DNA of 59,526 bases from an uncultured Lachnospiraceae bacterium (GTDB lineage Bacteria; Bacillota; Clostridia; Lachnospirales; Lachnospiraceae): assembly GCA_947576945.1 (NCBI GenBank), contig CANPTH010000022.1, positions 1 to 59,526 of the forward strand, given 5' to 3'. A program made the translations under genes and the position numbers. Shown piece after piece: positions 43,208 to 53,298 of the stretch (its first letter is position 1; each line of letters opens with the position of its first letter). Under the pieces are notes generated by a model, which was not told the origin of the DNA, did no database searches, and saw only the letters and a program-made list of their open reading frames with translations.

Positions 43208-44167
43208 GTGTTTAAATTGTTTGGAAACGCTGGAAAAACAGAGAAAGAAAAGGCTTCCGCATCTGTCACGGCGGCGGAGAAAAGGGCGGAATTTGACAAG
43301 CATCCGCTGGATTATGCGTTGTCAAGTGTGTACAGGGTTGTGAATGAGCTGGCGGAGGATGTGTTTCTGACTACACAGAAGATGCGCTATGCAACGGAAC
43401 GTCTTTCAGGATTGAAGGAAGATATGGTCGGGCCGCAGGGCGAGGTGAGCGCACTGGAGGACGGATTTCGGGATATCACAGCAGCGGCGGATCATTTCAG
43501 TGATGTGGAGATGGAGATTGACGCGTCTGTTTCTGAAGCGCAGCAGCAAATGGAGCGCCTGAAAGAGGATTCTAATTCGCTGCAGGACAATTTCAGGAAT
43601 ATGTCCAAGACGTTTGATATGCTGCAGGATTCTCTGGATAAGATCAGGAACAGCCTGACCGGGATCAGGGCCGTTGCCGACCAGACGAATCTTCTGGCGT
43701 TAAACGCCAGCATTGAGGCGGCAAGAGCCGGTGAACAGGGCAGAGGCTTCGCGGTTGTCGCGGAAGAAGTGGGCAATCTTGCGAAGACAAGCCGGGATAT
43801 GGTCGAAGGCATTCACGCGAGTATTGTGGAGGTAGAGCGTCAGAGCAATGAGCTGAACAAATTTATTCAGGCATCCGATGAAGCGATGCTCCGCAATATC
43901 GAGAGCATAGAACAGACAGGAAAATATTTTGATGATGTGAAGAGAAGCGCGGCCGGCACAGACGAGGTACGGGAAGCGATCGAAAGTGCAGTGGAGAGAA
44001 ACCGCACTTATGTGCAGACGGTTCAGGATTCTCTGGTGGGGACGGCCGGAGTGTACAGCGACATCATCGACAAGATGGATATCGATGACAGTAAGAAAGG
44101 GGTACTGATCGAGACCTTTCAGAATATCATTGAGCAGGCAATCGCCGTGGTGGCGGAGTTGCCGTGA
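43208..44167 (+). CDS. Soluble methyl-accepting chemotaxis protein
   Basis: A 319-residue receptor with no transmembrane segment. Residues about 140-215 contain the conserved signalling tip ([40 protein letters not shown]) that contacts CheA/CheW. The N-terminal half is a helical coiled coil without a known sensor domain. Start is GTG 43208, eight bases after AGGAGG; a GTG at 43199 lies inside the SD. It probably receives its signal from the FIST protein encoded just upstream. Terminator follows at 44186. Confidence 0.87.
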   Translation: MFKLFGNAGKTEKEKASASVTAAEKRAEFDKHPLDYALSSVYRVVNELAEDVFLTTQKMRYATERLSGLKEDMVGPQGEVSALEDGFRDITAAADHFSDVEMEIDASVSEAQQQMERLKEDSNSLQDNFRNMSKTFDMLQDSLDKIRNSLTGIRAVADQTNLLALNASIEAARAGEQGRGFAVVAEEVGNLAKTSRDMVEGIHASIVEVERQSNELNKFIQASDEAMLRNIESIEQTGKYFDDVKRSAAGTDEVREAIESAVERNRTYVQTVQDSLVGTAGVYSDIIDKMDIDDSKKGVLIETFQNIIEQAIAVVAELP

Positions 44168-44185
44168 GGTGAGGAACAGAGACAT

Positions 44186-44222
44186 CAGAAGCATTCCGCG
44201 GTGGGAGTGCTTCTGTTTTATT
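44186..44222 (+). terminator. Intrinsic terminator after the chemoreceptor gene
   Basis: CAGAAGCATTCC (44186-44197) with GGAGTGCTTCTG (44204-44215), one G-U pair, 6-base loop, then TTTTATT. Confidence 0.8.
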
Positions 44223-44292
44223 ATAGGGTGGAACTGCCGGTTTCGGATCCTGCGGTACGTTACAGATGCATACGTCAGAATGAGACGGTGAA

Positions 44293-44814
44293 TTATTGCC
44301 TAAGGCATTTCAGGATCGGCTCAATATATTTCTGGTTCGAAATATCGTAGGACGCAGAGATCATGCGGATCATTTCCAGATCCGACTCGGTTTTGTTCTT
44401 TTTTAAATGCAGCGTTTTTAAGAACAGTTTCATCATAAGCTTTGACGACGTGGACATTTTTTCGTAATTTAGTCCGCCAGGACAGTAGAACACGCTGACC
44501 TTCCTGAATTGCTCTTCTGTAAAATTCTGCCTGAGAGCCGGACCGATTTCCGGGTTTTCGAGCGGACTCGCGCCAACGCAGAATATGATCAGCTTCTTAT
44601 CCGCCCATCGGTTCATATTATCCTTGAACCAATTCAGCCTGCTGATGCTGCCTGCACAGGCCCAGCCTCCAAAGATAATCGCATCATAGACGGTTAAGTC
44701 TTTCTTTTGGGCCACCGATAATTCCATGAGATCGGTTTCGGCTGCTGTTGAAATCCATTCGGCATACCGCTTTGTAAATCCTGTTTTCGAATTGAATATA
44801 ACCACTGTTTTCAT
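44293..44814 (-). CDS. Flavodoxin-domain protein
   Basis: A 173-residue flavodoxin fold: TVVIFNSKTGFTKRYAEWI is the FMN phosphate loop, FGGWACAGSISRLNW follows the second strand and FCVGASPLEN the third. It resembles the flavodoxin-type proteins related to protoporphyrinogen oxidase HemG, but the redox partner is unknown. It is encoded 77 bases downstream of the MarR gene in the same direction and is probably its regulated target. SD AAGGAG precedes the ATG. Confidence 0.82.
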   Translation of the reverse strand: MKTVVIFNSKTGFTKRYAEWISTAAETDLMELSVAQKKDLTVYDAIIFGGWACAGSISRLNWFKDNMNRWADKKLIIFCVGASPLENPEIGPALRQNFTEEQFRKVSVFYCPGGLNYEKMSTSSKLMMKLFLKTLHLKKNKTESDLEMIRMISASYDISNQKYIEPILKCLRQ

Positions 44815-44891
44815 GCGTGTGAACTCCTTTTTCTCTCTATTTTTCTACATGTCAAAGAGCTTTGCGCGTTCTTCTGTCAAAGGAAGGTATA

Positions 44892-45386
44892 TTAGACGGT
44901 TTTACATCTGGCGGTCTTTTGCTCCAGATTCTCAATTCCGGTATACAGCTTCGACATAAGAGCAAAAAGCGTTTCGATCTCCTGATCCGTATAGACCTCG
45001 AAAAGATACTTTAACTGTTCCTGATATTCAGAGAAATCGTTCTGAAAATAGGCATTTACCTTTTCCGTGGGATAAATGCACATGGCACGCGGATCCAGAG
45101 GACTCTGCCGTATGGTAATGAAGCCCTTTTTTTGCAGGACATCGGCCAGCTTCTTAATATTCTGCCGGGAGCAGCCCAGTAAATTTCCCAGATGCGTAAA
45201 GGTTAACGGTTCTTCTGACTGCCGGACGATTGACAACAACATAAACTGTTTTAAAGATATCTGTGGGATGTTTTTGTCAAAAAGTGTCTGTAATCTGTTT
45301 CCGGCAATAAATAAAGTGCTGAAAACAGCTTTCATCTGGTTTTCGGCAGTGTCGGAAAATTTTGTAATCAGATCGTCTATGTGCAT
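44892..45386 (-). CDS. MarR-family transcriptional regulator
   Basis: A 164-residue regulator with the MarR winged helix (SLKQFMLLSIVRQSEEPLTF, GNLLGCSRQNIKKLADVLQK, KGFITIRQSPLDPRAMC). The start at 45386 follows AGGGAG; the frame is open 48 codons further but those residues are unrelated. A strong promoter and a possible operator lie just upstream, pointing to autoregulation and co-control of the flavodoxin gene. The inducer is unknown. Confidence 0.88.
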   Translation of the reverse strand: MHIDDLITKFSDTAENQMKAVFSTLFIAGNRLQTLFDKNIPQISLKQFMLLSIVRQSEEPLTFTHLGNLLGCSRQNIKKLADVLQKKGFITIRQSPLDPRAMCIYPTEKVNAYFQNDFSEYQEQLKYLFEVYTDQEIETLFALMSKLYTGIENLEQKTARCKTV

Positions 45387-45400
45387 GGAACTCCCTCTAA

Positions 45401-45452
45401 TTAGTAACTTGTTGCATGTATGTATTATAGCAGTGAAGAGACTACTGGTCAA
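45401..45452 (-). promoter_or_regulatory. MarR promoter with overlapping operator
   Basis: Minus strand TTGACC (45452-45447), 17 bases, TATAAT (45429-45424). An imperfect palindrome GTAAC-TT-GTTGC (around 45404-45415) covers the expected start site and is the likely MarR operator. Confidence 0.7.
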
Positions 45453-45500
45453 GAATGGTTTAAGGATTGAGCGTGAACAGTAAACAGTCTTCCAGGTTAC

Positions 45501-45514
45501 AGAACAAATGTTCT
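45501..45514. promoter_or_regulatory. LexA (SOS) box of uvrB
   Basis: AGAACAAATGTTCT matches the Firmicute core GAAC-N4-GTTC perfectly and lies just upstream of the uvrB -35 box. Confidence 0.85.
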
Positions 45515-45523
45515 GCAAACCGC

Positions 45524-45552
45524 TGTACAAATCTATATCCTTGTGCTATAAT
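45524..45552 (+). promoter_or_regulatory. uvrB promoter
   Basis: TGTACA (45524-45529), 17 bases, TATAAT (45547-45552), followed by a 130-base leader to the uvrB ATG. Confidence 0.65.
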
Positions 45553-45686
45553 CAAGACTACATTTGCACAGAATGGACAGTGTATAGTTGATGAGTGTCC
45601 GGGCAGCTGCATTGTTTGAGAAATTGTCCATTATTCGGCAGAGGCTTTTAATAATGATTGTATTGATTCATAAAGGAGGAACTTTC

Positions 45687-47678
45687 ATGGATCATTTTGA
45701 ATTGGTATCAGAATATAAGCCAACGGGTGATCAGCCGCAGGCCATAGAAGCCCTGGTCAATGGTTTCAGGGAAGGCAACCAGTTCCAGACTTTACTGGGA
45801 GTTACGGGATCAGGTAAGACCTTTACCATGGCAAATATTATACAGGCATTAAACAAACCGACGTTGATCATTGCGCACAATAAGACGCTTGCCGGACAGC
45901 TGTACGGCGAGTTTAAGGAATTTTTCCCCAATAATGCGGTAGAATACTTTGTAAGTTACTATGACTATTACCAGCCGGAGGCCTACGTGCCGTCCACAGA
46001 TACCTATATCGCGAAGGACTCTTCCATCAATGACGAGATCGACAAGCTGCGCCTTTCGGCCACGGCGTCTTTGACAGAGCGGCGGGATGTTGTGGTGGTG
46101 GCCAGTGTGTCCTGTATCTATGGCCTGGGAAGCCCGGAAGAGTATGCGGGTATGAGTATGTCCCTGCGGCCCGGTATGCAGCGGGACCGCGACGAGGTGA
46201 TCCGGGGATTGATCGAGATGCAGTATGACCGCAATGATATGGATCTGGATCGGTGCTGCTTTCGGGTGCGCGGGGATGTGGTGGAGGTCTATCCGGCGCA
46301 GGGCGGTGAGCATCTGATCCGTATTGAGTTTTTCGGGGATGAGATAGACCGGATTGCACAGACGGACCCGTTGACGGGACAGGTACATGCCACATTAGAG
46401 CATGTAATGATCTATCCGGCTTCTCATTATGTAGTGCCTCAGGAGAAGATCAATACTGCCTGTGTAGAGATCGAGAAGGAACTGACGGAGCGGGTGAAAT
46501 ACTTTAAGAGTGAGGACAAGCTGCTGGAGGCGCAGCGCATCTCGGAGCGGACGAACTTCGATATCGAGATGCTGCGGGAGACCGGATTCTGCTCCGGTAT
46601 CGAGAATTATTCCCGCCACCTCAACGGCATGGCGGAAGGTGAGCCGCCTTTTACCCTGATGGATTATTTTAAGGATGACTTCCTTATTATTATAGACGAG
46701 TCTCATATGACGATTCCTCAGATCAGGGGAATGTATGCGGGGGACAGATCGCGGAAGAATACGCTGGTGGACTATGGATTCCGGCTCCCCTCGGCGCTGG
46801 ACAACAGGCCGTTGAACTTCGCTGAGTTTGAACAGCACATTGATCAGATGCTGTTTGTGTCCGCAACGCCCTCAGATTATGAGTCATCCCATGAACTGTT
46901 CCGCACGGAGCAAATCATCCGTCCTACCGGTTTGCTGGATCCGGAAGTGGATGTGCGGCCGGTGGAAGGGCAGATTGATGATCTGATCTCGGAGGTCAAC
47001 AGGGAAGTGGCGGACCATCATAAGATTCTGGTGACCACACTGACTAAACGGATGGCGGAGGACCTGACAGCTTATATGAGTGATGTGGGAATCCGTGTGA
47101 AGTATCTGCACTCGGATATTGATACTTTGGAACGGGCAGAGATCATTCGGGACATGCGTCTGGATGTGTTCGACGTGCTGGTGGGAATCAACCTGCTGCG
47201 TGAGGGTCTGGATATTCCAGAGATTTCGCTGGTGGCGATTCTGGATGCGGATAAGGAAGGATTTCTGCGTTCCGAGACATCCCTGATCCAGACCATCGGG
47301 CGTGCGGCGCGTAACGCGGAAGGACATGTTATCATGTATGCGGATAATATGACGGACTCCATGCATGCTGCCATCACGGAGACGAACCGCAGACGGGAGA
47401 TCCAGCAGCGTTATAATCAGGAACACGGCATTACACCTCAGACGATCAGGAAAGCGGTACGCGATCTGATCAGTATTTCCCGGACGATCGCCAAAGAAGA
47501 GCGGAAGTTCGAGAAGGATCCGGAATCCATGAGCAGGCAGGAACTGGAGAAGCTGATCAAGGATGTGGAGAAGCAGATGAAGAAGGCGGCAGCGGATCTG
47601 AACTTCGAGGCGGCAGCGGAGCTGCGTGACAGGATGGTGGAATTGAAAGGGAAACTGCGGGATTTTGACAAAGAGTAG
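45687..47678 (+). CDS. uvrB: Excinuclease ABC subunit B
   Basis: A 663-residue DNA repair helicase-like protein of the usual length. It loads at damage with UvrA and recruits UvrC. Walker A is [10 protein letters not shown], the damage-wedging hairpin [12 protein letters not shown], the DESH box IIDESHM, and the C-terminal UVR motif sits in [17 protein letters not shown]. Start 45687 follows AAAGGAGG; a 33-codon upstream extension is rejected. A LexA box upstream shows SOS control. uvrA follows after 282 bases that hold one and a half leader elements. Confidence 0.97.
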   Translation: MDHFELVSEYKPTGDQPQAIEALVNGFREGNQFQTLLGVTGSGKTFTMANIIQALNKPTLIIAHNKTLAGQLYGEFKEFFPNNAVEYFVSYYDYYQPEAYVPSTDTYIAKDSSINDEIDKLRLSATASLTERRDVVVVASVSCIYGLGSPEEYAGMSMSLRPGMQRDRDEVIRGLIEMQYDRNDMDLDRCCFRVRGDVVEVYPAQGGEHLIRIEFFGDEIDRIAQTDPLTGQVHATLEHVMIYPASHYVVPQEKINTACVEIEKELTERVKYFKSEDKLLEAQRISERTNFDIEMLRETGFCSGIENYSRHLNGMAEGEPPFTLMDYFKDDFLIIIDESHMTIPQIRGMYAGDRSRKNTLVDYGFRLPSALDNRPLNFAEFEQHIDQMLFVSATPSDYESSHELFRTEQIIRPTGLLDPEVDVRPVEGQIDDLISEVNREVADHHKILVTTLTKRMAEDLTAYMSDVGIRVKYLHSDIDTLERAEIIRDMRLDVFDVLVGINLLREGLDIPEISLVAILDADKEGFLRSETSLIQTIGRAARNAEGHVIMYADNMTDSMHAAITETNRRREIQQRYNQEHGITPQTIRKAVRDLISISRTIAKEERKFEKDPESMSRQELEKLIKDVEKQMKKAAADLNFEAAAELRDRMVELKGKLRDFDKE

Positions 47679-47749
47679 TGTGAGCATGCGGCCCGCCAGG
47701 CAGCAGGCTGAGCAGGATGGTATTTTACTATAGAATACTAATAAAGACA

Positions 47750-47794
47750 CAAACTCGTTTATGCGCAAAAAGCAGCGCAGAAATGGGGGAAAAT
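47750..47794 (+). repeat. Half copy of the leader element (a'-b'-SD only), upstream of copy C
   Basis: a' CAAACTCG (47750-47757), b' AAGCAGCGCAGA (47770-47781), AAT, GGGGG (47785-47789), then ATG 47795. These match copy A closely, but no opening hairpin, a or b strand precedes them. It looks like a 5'-truncated copy. Confidence 0.6.
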
Positions 47795-47842
47795 ATGTAC
47801 AGAGACAGAAAAGATGGAGGGAAGATTGAAAAATCACACTGA
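47795..47842 (+). CDS. Putative 15-residue mini-ORF between half copy and copy C
   Basis: ATG after GGGGG; the frame ends at TGA 47840-47842 inside the opening hairpin of copy C. It may be a remnant created when a gene start was displaced, or simply chance. Confidence 0.2.
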   Translation: MYRDRKDGGKIEKSH

Positions 47843-47960
47843 TGAGCTGATTTTTCAATCCAGAGTTTGTGCCGAAGCGTCCCAAACTCTTTGATCGCAG
47901 CGCAGAATTTGAGATTCTGCACGCGTTCCTCAGCAAAAACGCTTCGGAATGGAGGGAATT
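47816..47960 (+). promoter_or_regulatory. Structured leader element, copy C (before uvrA)
   Basis: SD GGAGGG (47816-47821); 13-bp opening hairpin (47824-47836/47848-47860); a GAGTTTG (47863-47869); TG; b CCGAAGCGT (47872-47880); CC; a' CAAACTC (47883-47889); insert with a GCAGAAT/ATTCTGC hairpin; b' ACGCTTCGG (47939-47947); AAT; SD GGAGG (47951-47955); ATG 47961. The b/b' pair (9 bp) has an entirely different sequence from copies A and B but is still perfectly paired. Confidence 0.65.
47826..47894 (+). CDS. Putative 22-residue leader peptide in element copy C
   Basis: TTG start after GGAGGG; it begins MKNHTDELIFQSRVC and stops at TGA 47892-47894, three bases after a'. It therefore ends well before b', as in copy A. 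Coding status is unproven. Confidence 0.35.
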   Translation: MKNHTDELIFQSRVCAEASQTL

Positions 47961-50834
47961 ATGGCAGACACAGTAAAGATGCGACCTCGGGAATACATTA
48001 AAATCCGGGGTGCGAATGAACATAATCTGAAATCACTGGATGTGGATATTCCACGTAATGAATTTGTGGTGCTTACAGGGCTGTCCGGATCCGGGAAGTC
48101 CTCACTTGCCTTTGATACTATTTATGCGGAGGGGCAGAGAAGATATATGGAGTCTCTGTCCTCTTATGCAAGACAGTTTCTGGGCCAGATGGAGAAGCCG
48201 AATGTGGAGCGGATTGAGGGACTGTCGCCGGCGATTTCCATTGATCAGAAATCAACCAACAGGAACCCTCGTTCTACGGTGGGAACGGTGACGGAGATTT
48301 ACGACTATTTCAGGTTGTTATATGCCAGGATCGGCATTCCCCATTGTCCGAAGTGCGGCAGGGAGATCAGACGGCAGACGGTGGATCAGATTGTGGATCA
48401 GATCCTGGGACTCCCGCAGGGAACCAGGATACAGCTTCTGGCGCCGGTGGTGCGGGGAAGAAAGGGGGAACATGCCAAGGTATTCGACCGTGCAAAACGC
48501 AGCGGCTATGTGCGCGTGCGCGTAGACGGGAATCTGTATGAGTTGTCGGAAGAGATCAAATTGGAGAAGAATATCAAACATAACATAGAGATCGTAGTGG
48601 ACCGTCTGGTAGTCAAGGAGGGGATTGAGAGACGTCTGACTGACTCCATCGAGAGTGTATTTGCATTGGCGGAAGGGTTGATGATACTGGATGTGATCGA
48701 CGGTGAGCCAATCAATTTCAGCCAGAGCTTTGCCTGTCCGGACTGTGGGATCAGTATCAGTGAGATCGAACCGAGAAGTTTTTCCTTTAACAATCCCTTC
48801 GGGGCCTGTCCGGAATGCTTCGGACTGGGATATAAGATGGAATTTGACCTGGAGCTGATGATACCGGACAGGAGTCTCAGCCTGAATGAGGGCGCCATTG
48901 CCGTGATGGGATGGCAGTCCAGCAAGGACAAGGGCAGTTTTACCAATGCGCTGCTGCAGGCGCTGGCCAAAGAGTATAAATTCAGCATGGATACGCCTTT
49001 TGAGGAACTGTCGCAGAAGGCGCAGGATGCGATCTGCTATGGCACGGACGGTAAGAAGGTGGACGTCTACTATGAAGGGCAGCGGGGGAAGGGCGTTTAT
49101 CCCATTGCCTTCGAGGGCCTGATCAAAAATATGGAACGGAAATACCGGGAGACGGGTTCGGACATGATCAAACAGGAGTATGAGTCCTTCATGCGTATCA
49201 CCCCCTGTAAGGAATGCGGCGGCATGCGCCTGAAAAAGGAATCGCTGGCTGTGACCGTCTGTGATAAGAATATTTATGAGATTACATCCATGTCCATCAC
49301 GAAGCTGCATGCCTTTATCGGGGATATGGAACTGACACAGCAGCAACAGCTGATTGGCAGAAGGATTCTGAAAGAGATCCGGGCCAGAGTCGGGTTCCTG
49401 ATGGAGGTCGGGCTGGATTATCTGTCTTTGTCAAGAGCCACAGGATCGCTCTCCGGCGGTGAAGCGCAGCGCATCCGTCTGGCGACCCAGATCGGTTCCG
49501 GACTGGTGGGCGTATGTTATATTCTGGATGAACCCAGTATCGGCCTGCATCAGCGGGACAATGACAAGCTGATCGCCGCCCTTAAGAATCTGAAGGATAT
49601 GGGCAATACGCTGCTGGTGGTGGAGCATGACGAGGATACCATGTTTGCGGCGGACCATATCGTGGATATCGGGCCGGGGGCAGGATCCCATGGCGGCAAG
49701 GTGGTGGCGCAGGGGACGGCAGAAGAGATCATGCAGGTGGAAGAATCCGTTACGGGACAATATCTGAGCGGCAGACTGCGGATTCCCGTGCCGGAGAAGA
49801 GAAGAAAAGCTACAGGATATTTGAAGATAAAGGGCGCCCAGGAGAACAATTTAAAGAAGATAGACGTGAAGATCCCGCTGGGGATCATGACTTGTGTGAC
49901 GGGTGTATCTGGTTCCGGCAAGAGTTCGCTGATCAACGAGATTCTTTACAAGCATCTTGCACGGGACTTAAACAGGGCGCGATGTGTGCCCGGCAGGCAT
50001 ACGGGGATCGAGGGAATTGACCAGCTGGATAAGGTGATCGACATCGACCAGTCGCCCATCGGCAGGACACCCCGTTCAAATCCGGCGACCTATACGGGGG
50101 TATTCGATCAGATCAGGGATCTGTTCGCTTCTACCCAGGACGCCAAGGCCAGAGGCTACAGCAAGGGCAGGTTCAGTTTCAATGTGAAGGGCGGCAGATG
50201 CGAAGCCTGCGGCGGTGACGGCATCATCAAGATCGAGATGCATTTCCTGCCGGATGTCTATGTGCCGTGCGAGGTATGCGGCGGCAGGCGTTACAACCGT
50301 GAGACGCTGGAAGTAAAATATAAAGGTAAGAATATCTATGATGTGCTGGACATGACGGTGGAGGAGGCGATGCCCTTTTTCGAGAATCTGCCATCTATCC
50401 GCAGGAAGATCGAGACGCTTTATGATGTGGGATTATCCTATGTGAAGCTGGGACAGCCCTCTACGACGCTGTCCGGCGGTGAGGCACAGCGGATCAAGCT
50501 GGCCACGGAATTGAGCAAACGCAGTACGGGCAAGACCATCTATATTCTGGACGAGCCTACCACGGGTCTGCATTTTGCGGATGTACACAAACTGGTGGAT
50601 ATTCTGCACAAGCTGGCGGAAGGCGGCAATACGGTGGTAGTCATCGAGCATAATCTGGATGTGATTAAGACGGCGGACTATATCATAGATATGGGTCCGG
50701 AAGGCGGCGAGGGAGGCGGTACCGTGATCGCTGAGGGCACGCCGGAGAAGGTGGCGGAGAATCCGGTATCCTATACCGGCGTCTATATTAAGAAGATGCT
50801 ATCCTCACTGAACAAAGGTACACACGGCCGGTAA
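47961..50834 (+). CDS. uvrA: Excinuclease ABC subunit A
   Basis: A 957-residue damage-recognition ATPase, normal length. Two ABC modules are visible: Walker [14 protein letters not shown] and [10 protein letters not shown], each with an LSGGEAQRI signature ([13 protein letters not shown] and [13 protein letters not shown]). Zinc-binding Cys pairs occur in CPKCG, CPDCG with CPECFG, and CEACGG with CEVCGG. It forms the UvrA2UvrB complex in nucleotide excision repair. Start 47961 has SD GGAGG from leader element C; an ATG at 47949 lies in the SD. uvrA expression may thus be tuned separately from uvrB by that leader. Confidence 0.97.
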   Translation: MADTVKMRPREYIKIRGANEHNLKSLDVDIPRNEFVVLTGLSGSGKSSLAFDTIYAEGQRRYMESLSSYARQFLGQMEKPNVERIEGLSPAISIDQKSTNRNPRSTVGTVTEIYDYFRLLYARIGIPHCPKCGREIRRQTVDQIVDQILGLPQGTRIQLLAPVVRGRKGEHAKVFDRAKRSGYVRVRVDGNLYELSEEIKLEKNIKHNIEIVVDRLVVKEGIERRLTDSIESVFALAEGLMILDVIDGEPINFSQSFACPDCGISISEIEPRSFSFNNPFGACPECFGLGYKMEFDLELMIPDRSLSLNEGAIAVMGWQSSKDKGSFTNALLQALAKEYKFSMDTPFEELSQKAQDAICYGTDGKKVDVYYEGQRGKGVYPIAFEGLIKNMERKYRETGSDMIKQEYESFMRITPCKECGGMRLKKESLAVTVCDKNIYEITSMSITKLHAFIGDMELTQQQQLIGRRILKEIRARVGFLMEVGLDYLSLSRATGSLSGGEAQRIRLATQIGSGLVGVCYILDEPSIGLHQRDNDKLIAALKNLKDMGNTLLVVEHDEDTMFAADHIVDIGPGAGSHGGKVVAQGTAEEIMQVEESVTGQYLSGRLRIPVPEKRRKATGYLKIKGAQENNLKKIDVKIPLGIMTCVTGVSGSGKSSLINEILYKHLARDLNRARCVPGRHTGIEGIDQLDKVIDIDQSPIGRTPRSNPATYTGVFDQIRDLFASTQDAKARGYSKGRFSFNVKGGRCEACGGDGIIKIEMHFLPDVYVPCEVCGGRRYNRETLEVKYKGKNIYDVLDMTVEEAMPFFENLPSIRRKIETLYDVGLSYVKLGQPSTTLSGGEAQRIKLATELSKRSTGKTIYILDEPTTGLHFADVHKLVDILHKLAEGGNTVVVIEHNLDVIKTADYIIDMGPEGGEGGGTVIAEGTPEKVAENPVSYTGVYIKKMLSSLNKGTHGR

Positions 50835-51098
50835 AGAATCAATTTCATCCCCTGCTGCGTTGCTTTCTTTCCGACTCTTCGACCCTGACCATGGATATCT
50901 GAGTGATTTGAACGGCTGGAAACAGCTGCGAATGCCGTGAAACGGCGGAAATATGACACGAATTATATCCGGACCGTCTTCACGGCATTACGCAGACAGA
51001 CGATATAATAAATACAGCCAATGTTACCGCATAATGCTTGGCGGCGGGTTACATGGAAGGCTGCATTGGAAAGTCTGAGTAAAGCGGGAGGTGTCTCT

Positions 51099-51803
51099 AT
51101 GAATATCGGTATGCATGGATTTGGCAGTTCTGTTTTCGGCAGCGGTATGTTATTCGGCGGCAGCGGTCTGAAAAGCACACAGCAGAAGATGGAGCGGCAG
51201 GAAGAACGGGACAGACAGGTTGCCTTCTTTGAGAACCAGAAGGAAAACCTGAAGAACATAAAATGTGAGACGGTGGAGGAAATTGCCAGGAAGCTGGAAA
51301 TGTTCCACTCTTATGAGGATCAGATCAAGGCGGCGAAGGCGGCTTATAATAACGAACAGATGATGCATATGATGGACGAGTCGCAGGAGATCGGGGAGAA
51401 GATCGCTGAGGCAGTGGAGAAGAGCAAACCCAAGACGCCGGAAGAGAGAATGGAAGATCTTGTGGAAGAGGTGACCGGTACGGAGAGCGGCGGTATTCTG
51501 GAAGAACTGGACGAAGTGATGGAAGAAGCGCTGGAGCTGCAGGAAGAAATGCAGGATGTCCTCCAGGAGGAAATGCAGCCGGATGATCTGCAGGCGGTGA
51601 CGGAGAATCTGCCGGAAACAGATGAAGTTCAGGAAGCTTTGGAAGAGGTTCCATCTTCGGCAGCGGAATTTGAGTCAGAAGCGGTACAGCATCCGGAGGC
51701 GGAATTTGCGCCGGAGGACATACGCAGGCCGGGTGAAGAAGTGACGGCGGAAGAACTGCAGAAAGCTGCTGCATTGTATCGGCCGTTTGATATTAAGGTG
51801 TGA
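51099..51803 (+). CDS. Unknown Glu-rich coiled-coil protein
   Basis: I do not recognise this 234-residue protein. Residues 1-25 are Gly-rich (GFGSSVFGSGMLFGGSG). Residues about 28-130 are charged helices likely to form coiled coil (KMERQEERDRQVAFFENQKE). Residues about 130-225 are extremely acidic, rich in Glu with few bulky residues. No signal peptide or membrane segment is visible. Start 51099 follows GGGAGGTG; the frame is open 26 codons further with no SD. It lies between uvrA and the mbl-flagellar operon, and a terminator follows it, so it is probably its own unit. A structural or flagellar-accessory role is conceivable but not supported. Confidence 0.65.
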   Translation: MNIGMHGFGSSVFGSGMLFGGSGLKSTQQKMERQEERDRQVAFFENQKENLKNIKCETVEEIARKLEMFHSYEDQIKAAKAAYNNEQMMHMMDESQEIGEKIAEAVEKSKPKTPEERMEDLVEEVTGTESGGILEELDEVMEEALELQEEMQDVLQEEMQPDDLQAVTENLPETDEVQEALEEVPSSAAEFESEAVQHPEAEFAPEDIRRPGEEVTAEELQKAAALYRPFDIKV

Positions 51804-51892
51804 GAAGGCTGATCCGGGAATATTTTCCATAGGCGGACGCTTAAGAAACTCAGGTGATGAACCGATAAAAATATTATGGAGCACGGATGCTG

Positions 51893-51923
51893 AAAACAGG
51901 ACGGAAGGAGCCGTTCTGTTTTT
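51893..51923 (+). terminator. Intrinsic terminator after the Glu-rich gene
   Basis: AAAACAGGACGG (51893-51904) with CCGTTCTGTTTT (51911-51922), one G-U pair, followed by T. It isolates the mbl operon from upstream transcription. Confidence 0.8.
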
Positions 51924-51970
51924 GGTGCTTTTTTAATTTTTAAAATTTTTTAAAAAATCTATAAAAGCCT

Positions 51971-51998
51971 TTGAAAAACCATTTCTTTAGGTTATAAT
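51971..51998 (+). promoter_or_regulatory. Sigma-A promoter of the mbl-flhO-flhP operon
   Basis: TTGAAA (51971-51976), 16 bases, TATAAT (51993-51998), with an A/T-rich UP-like stretch just upstream (51934-51965). Confidence 0.7.
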
Positions 51999-52162
51999 AT
52001 ATCCAGCATATTGCGCTTTTTAAAGAATTTCAATATAATCAGACAGTCAGTCGGCGGCCGGCAGGATAGAGAGATACCTGCCTGGTTAGTCAGGATGTTG
52101 GTTTATTTTGACAGCAATTGGAAATTATTATAGAGAGATCACGAGAAAGGGGATCAAAGGGA

Positions 52163-53155
52163 ATGCAGTATACAGACATCGGAATTGATTTGGGAACAGC
52201 CAGCATACTGGTCTACATCAGGGGCAAGGGCGTTGTATTGAAAGAACCCTCTGTTGTAGCTTTTGATAGAGATACGAACAAAATTAAGGCCATCGGTGAG
52301 GATGCGAGGCTGATGCTGGGAAGAACGCCAGGGAATATTGTGGCGGTAAGGCCGCTGCGTCAGGGTGTTATCTCGGATTATCAGGTGACAGAGAAGATGA
52401 TGAAGTATTTTATCCAGAAAGCTCTGGGTAAGAAGACGTTTCGCAAGCCACGGATTGCCGTATGTGTACCCAGCGGCGTTACGGAAGTGGAGAAGAAGGC
52501 GGTTGAGGATGCTACGTATCAGGCAGGAGCCAGAGAGGTTTCCATTATTGAGGAACCCATTGCGGCAGCGATCGGAGCAGGGATTGATATCTCTAAACCA
52601 TGCGGTAATATGATCGTGGATATCGGCGGCGGCACTTCCGATATTGCAGTAATTTCGCTGGGCGGCACAGTAGTCAGCGCTTCCATTAAGATTGCGGGAG
52701 ACGATTTCGATGAAGCCATTGTGCGTTACATGCGTAAGAAACATAATCTGCTGATCGGTGAACGGACGGCAGAGGATTTGAAGATAAAGATCGGTTCCGC
52801 TTTTAAGCGGCCGGAAGTGGACTATATGGATGTCAGAGGGCGTAATCTTGTGACCGGGCTGCCTCGTACCGTGAAGGTGTCCTCGGAAGAGACGGAGGAA
52901 GCTTTACACGAGACAACCGTGCAGATTGTGGAGACAATCCACAGTGTTTTAGAGAAAACACCGCCCGAGCTGGCGGCAGATATTGCAGACAGAGGAATCG
53001 TGCTTACGGGAGGCGGAAGCCTGCTGCGCGGGCTGGAGGATCTGATTGCATCCCACACCGGCATCAACACGATGACGGCAGAGGACCCGATGACGGCAGT
53101 TGCTGTCGGAACCGGCAAGTATGTGGAGTTCCTTGCAGGGTATCGTGAAGATTAA
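52163..53155 (+). CDS. mbl: MreB-like actin homologue Mbl
   Basis: A 330-residue bacterial actin guiding cell-wall synthesis. Actin-fold motifs are clear: GIDLGTASILVYI (phosphate 1), VDIGGGTSDIAVI (phosphate 2) and TGGGSLLRGL (adenosine). The N-terminal start at 52163 follows AAAGGG; 15 extra codons upstream are rejected. Position immediately before two flagellar rod genes matches the Bacillus order mbl-flhO-flhP, so mbl is a better name than mreB. Confidence 0.9.
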   Translation: MQYTDIGIDLGTASILVYIRGKGVVLKEPSVVAFDRDTNKIKAIGEDARLMLGRTPGNIVAVRPLRQGVISDYQVTEKMMKYFIQKALGKKTFRKPRIAVCVPSGVTEVEKKAVEDATYQAGAREVSIIEEPIAAAIGAGIDISKPCGNMIVDIGGGTSDIAVISLGGTVVSASIKIAGDDFDEAIVRYMRKKHNLLIGERTAEDLKIKIGSAFKRPEVDYMDVRGRNLVTGLPRTVKVSSEETEEALHETTVQIVETIHSVLEKTPPELAADIADRGIVLTGGGSLLRGLEDLIASHTGINTMTAEDPMTAVAVGTGKYVEFLAGYRED

Positions 53156-53298
53156 AGCGGCGGTTTAACATCTGCTGTTATGGCAGAGGAATTTTTGATC
53201 AGGAGTACAGACTCCCCATGATTACAGTGTCGGCGTGTATGTGTCATGTACACATAATGCCAGGACGAAACTGAGAAGGAAAGAGAGGCAGAATATCA

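Noticed and set aside
46884..48023. 379-codon frame antisense to uvrB and the leader region
   Set aside because: No SD and no domain; both covered genes are certain.
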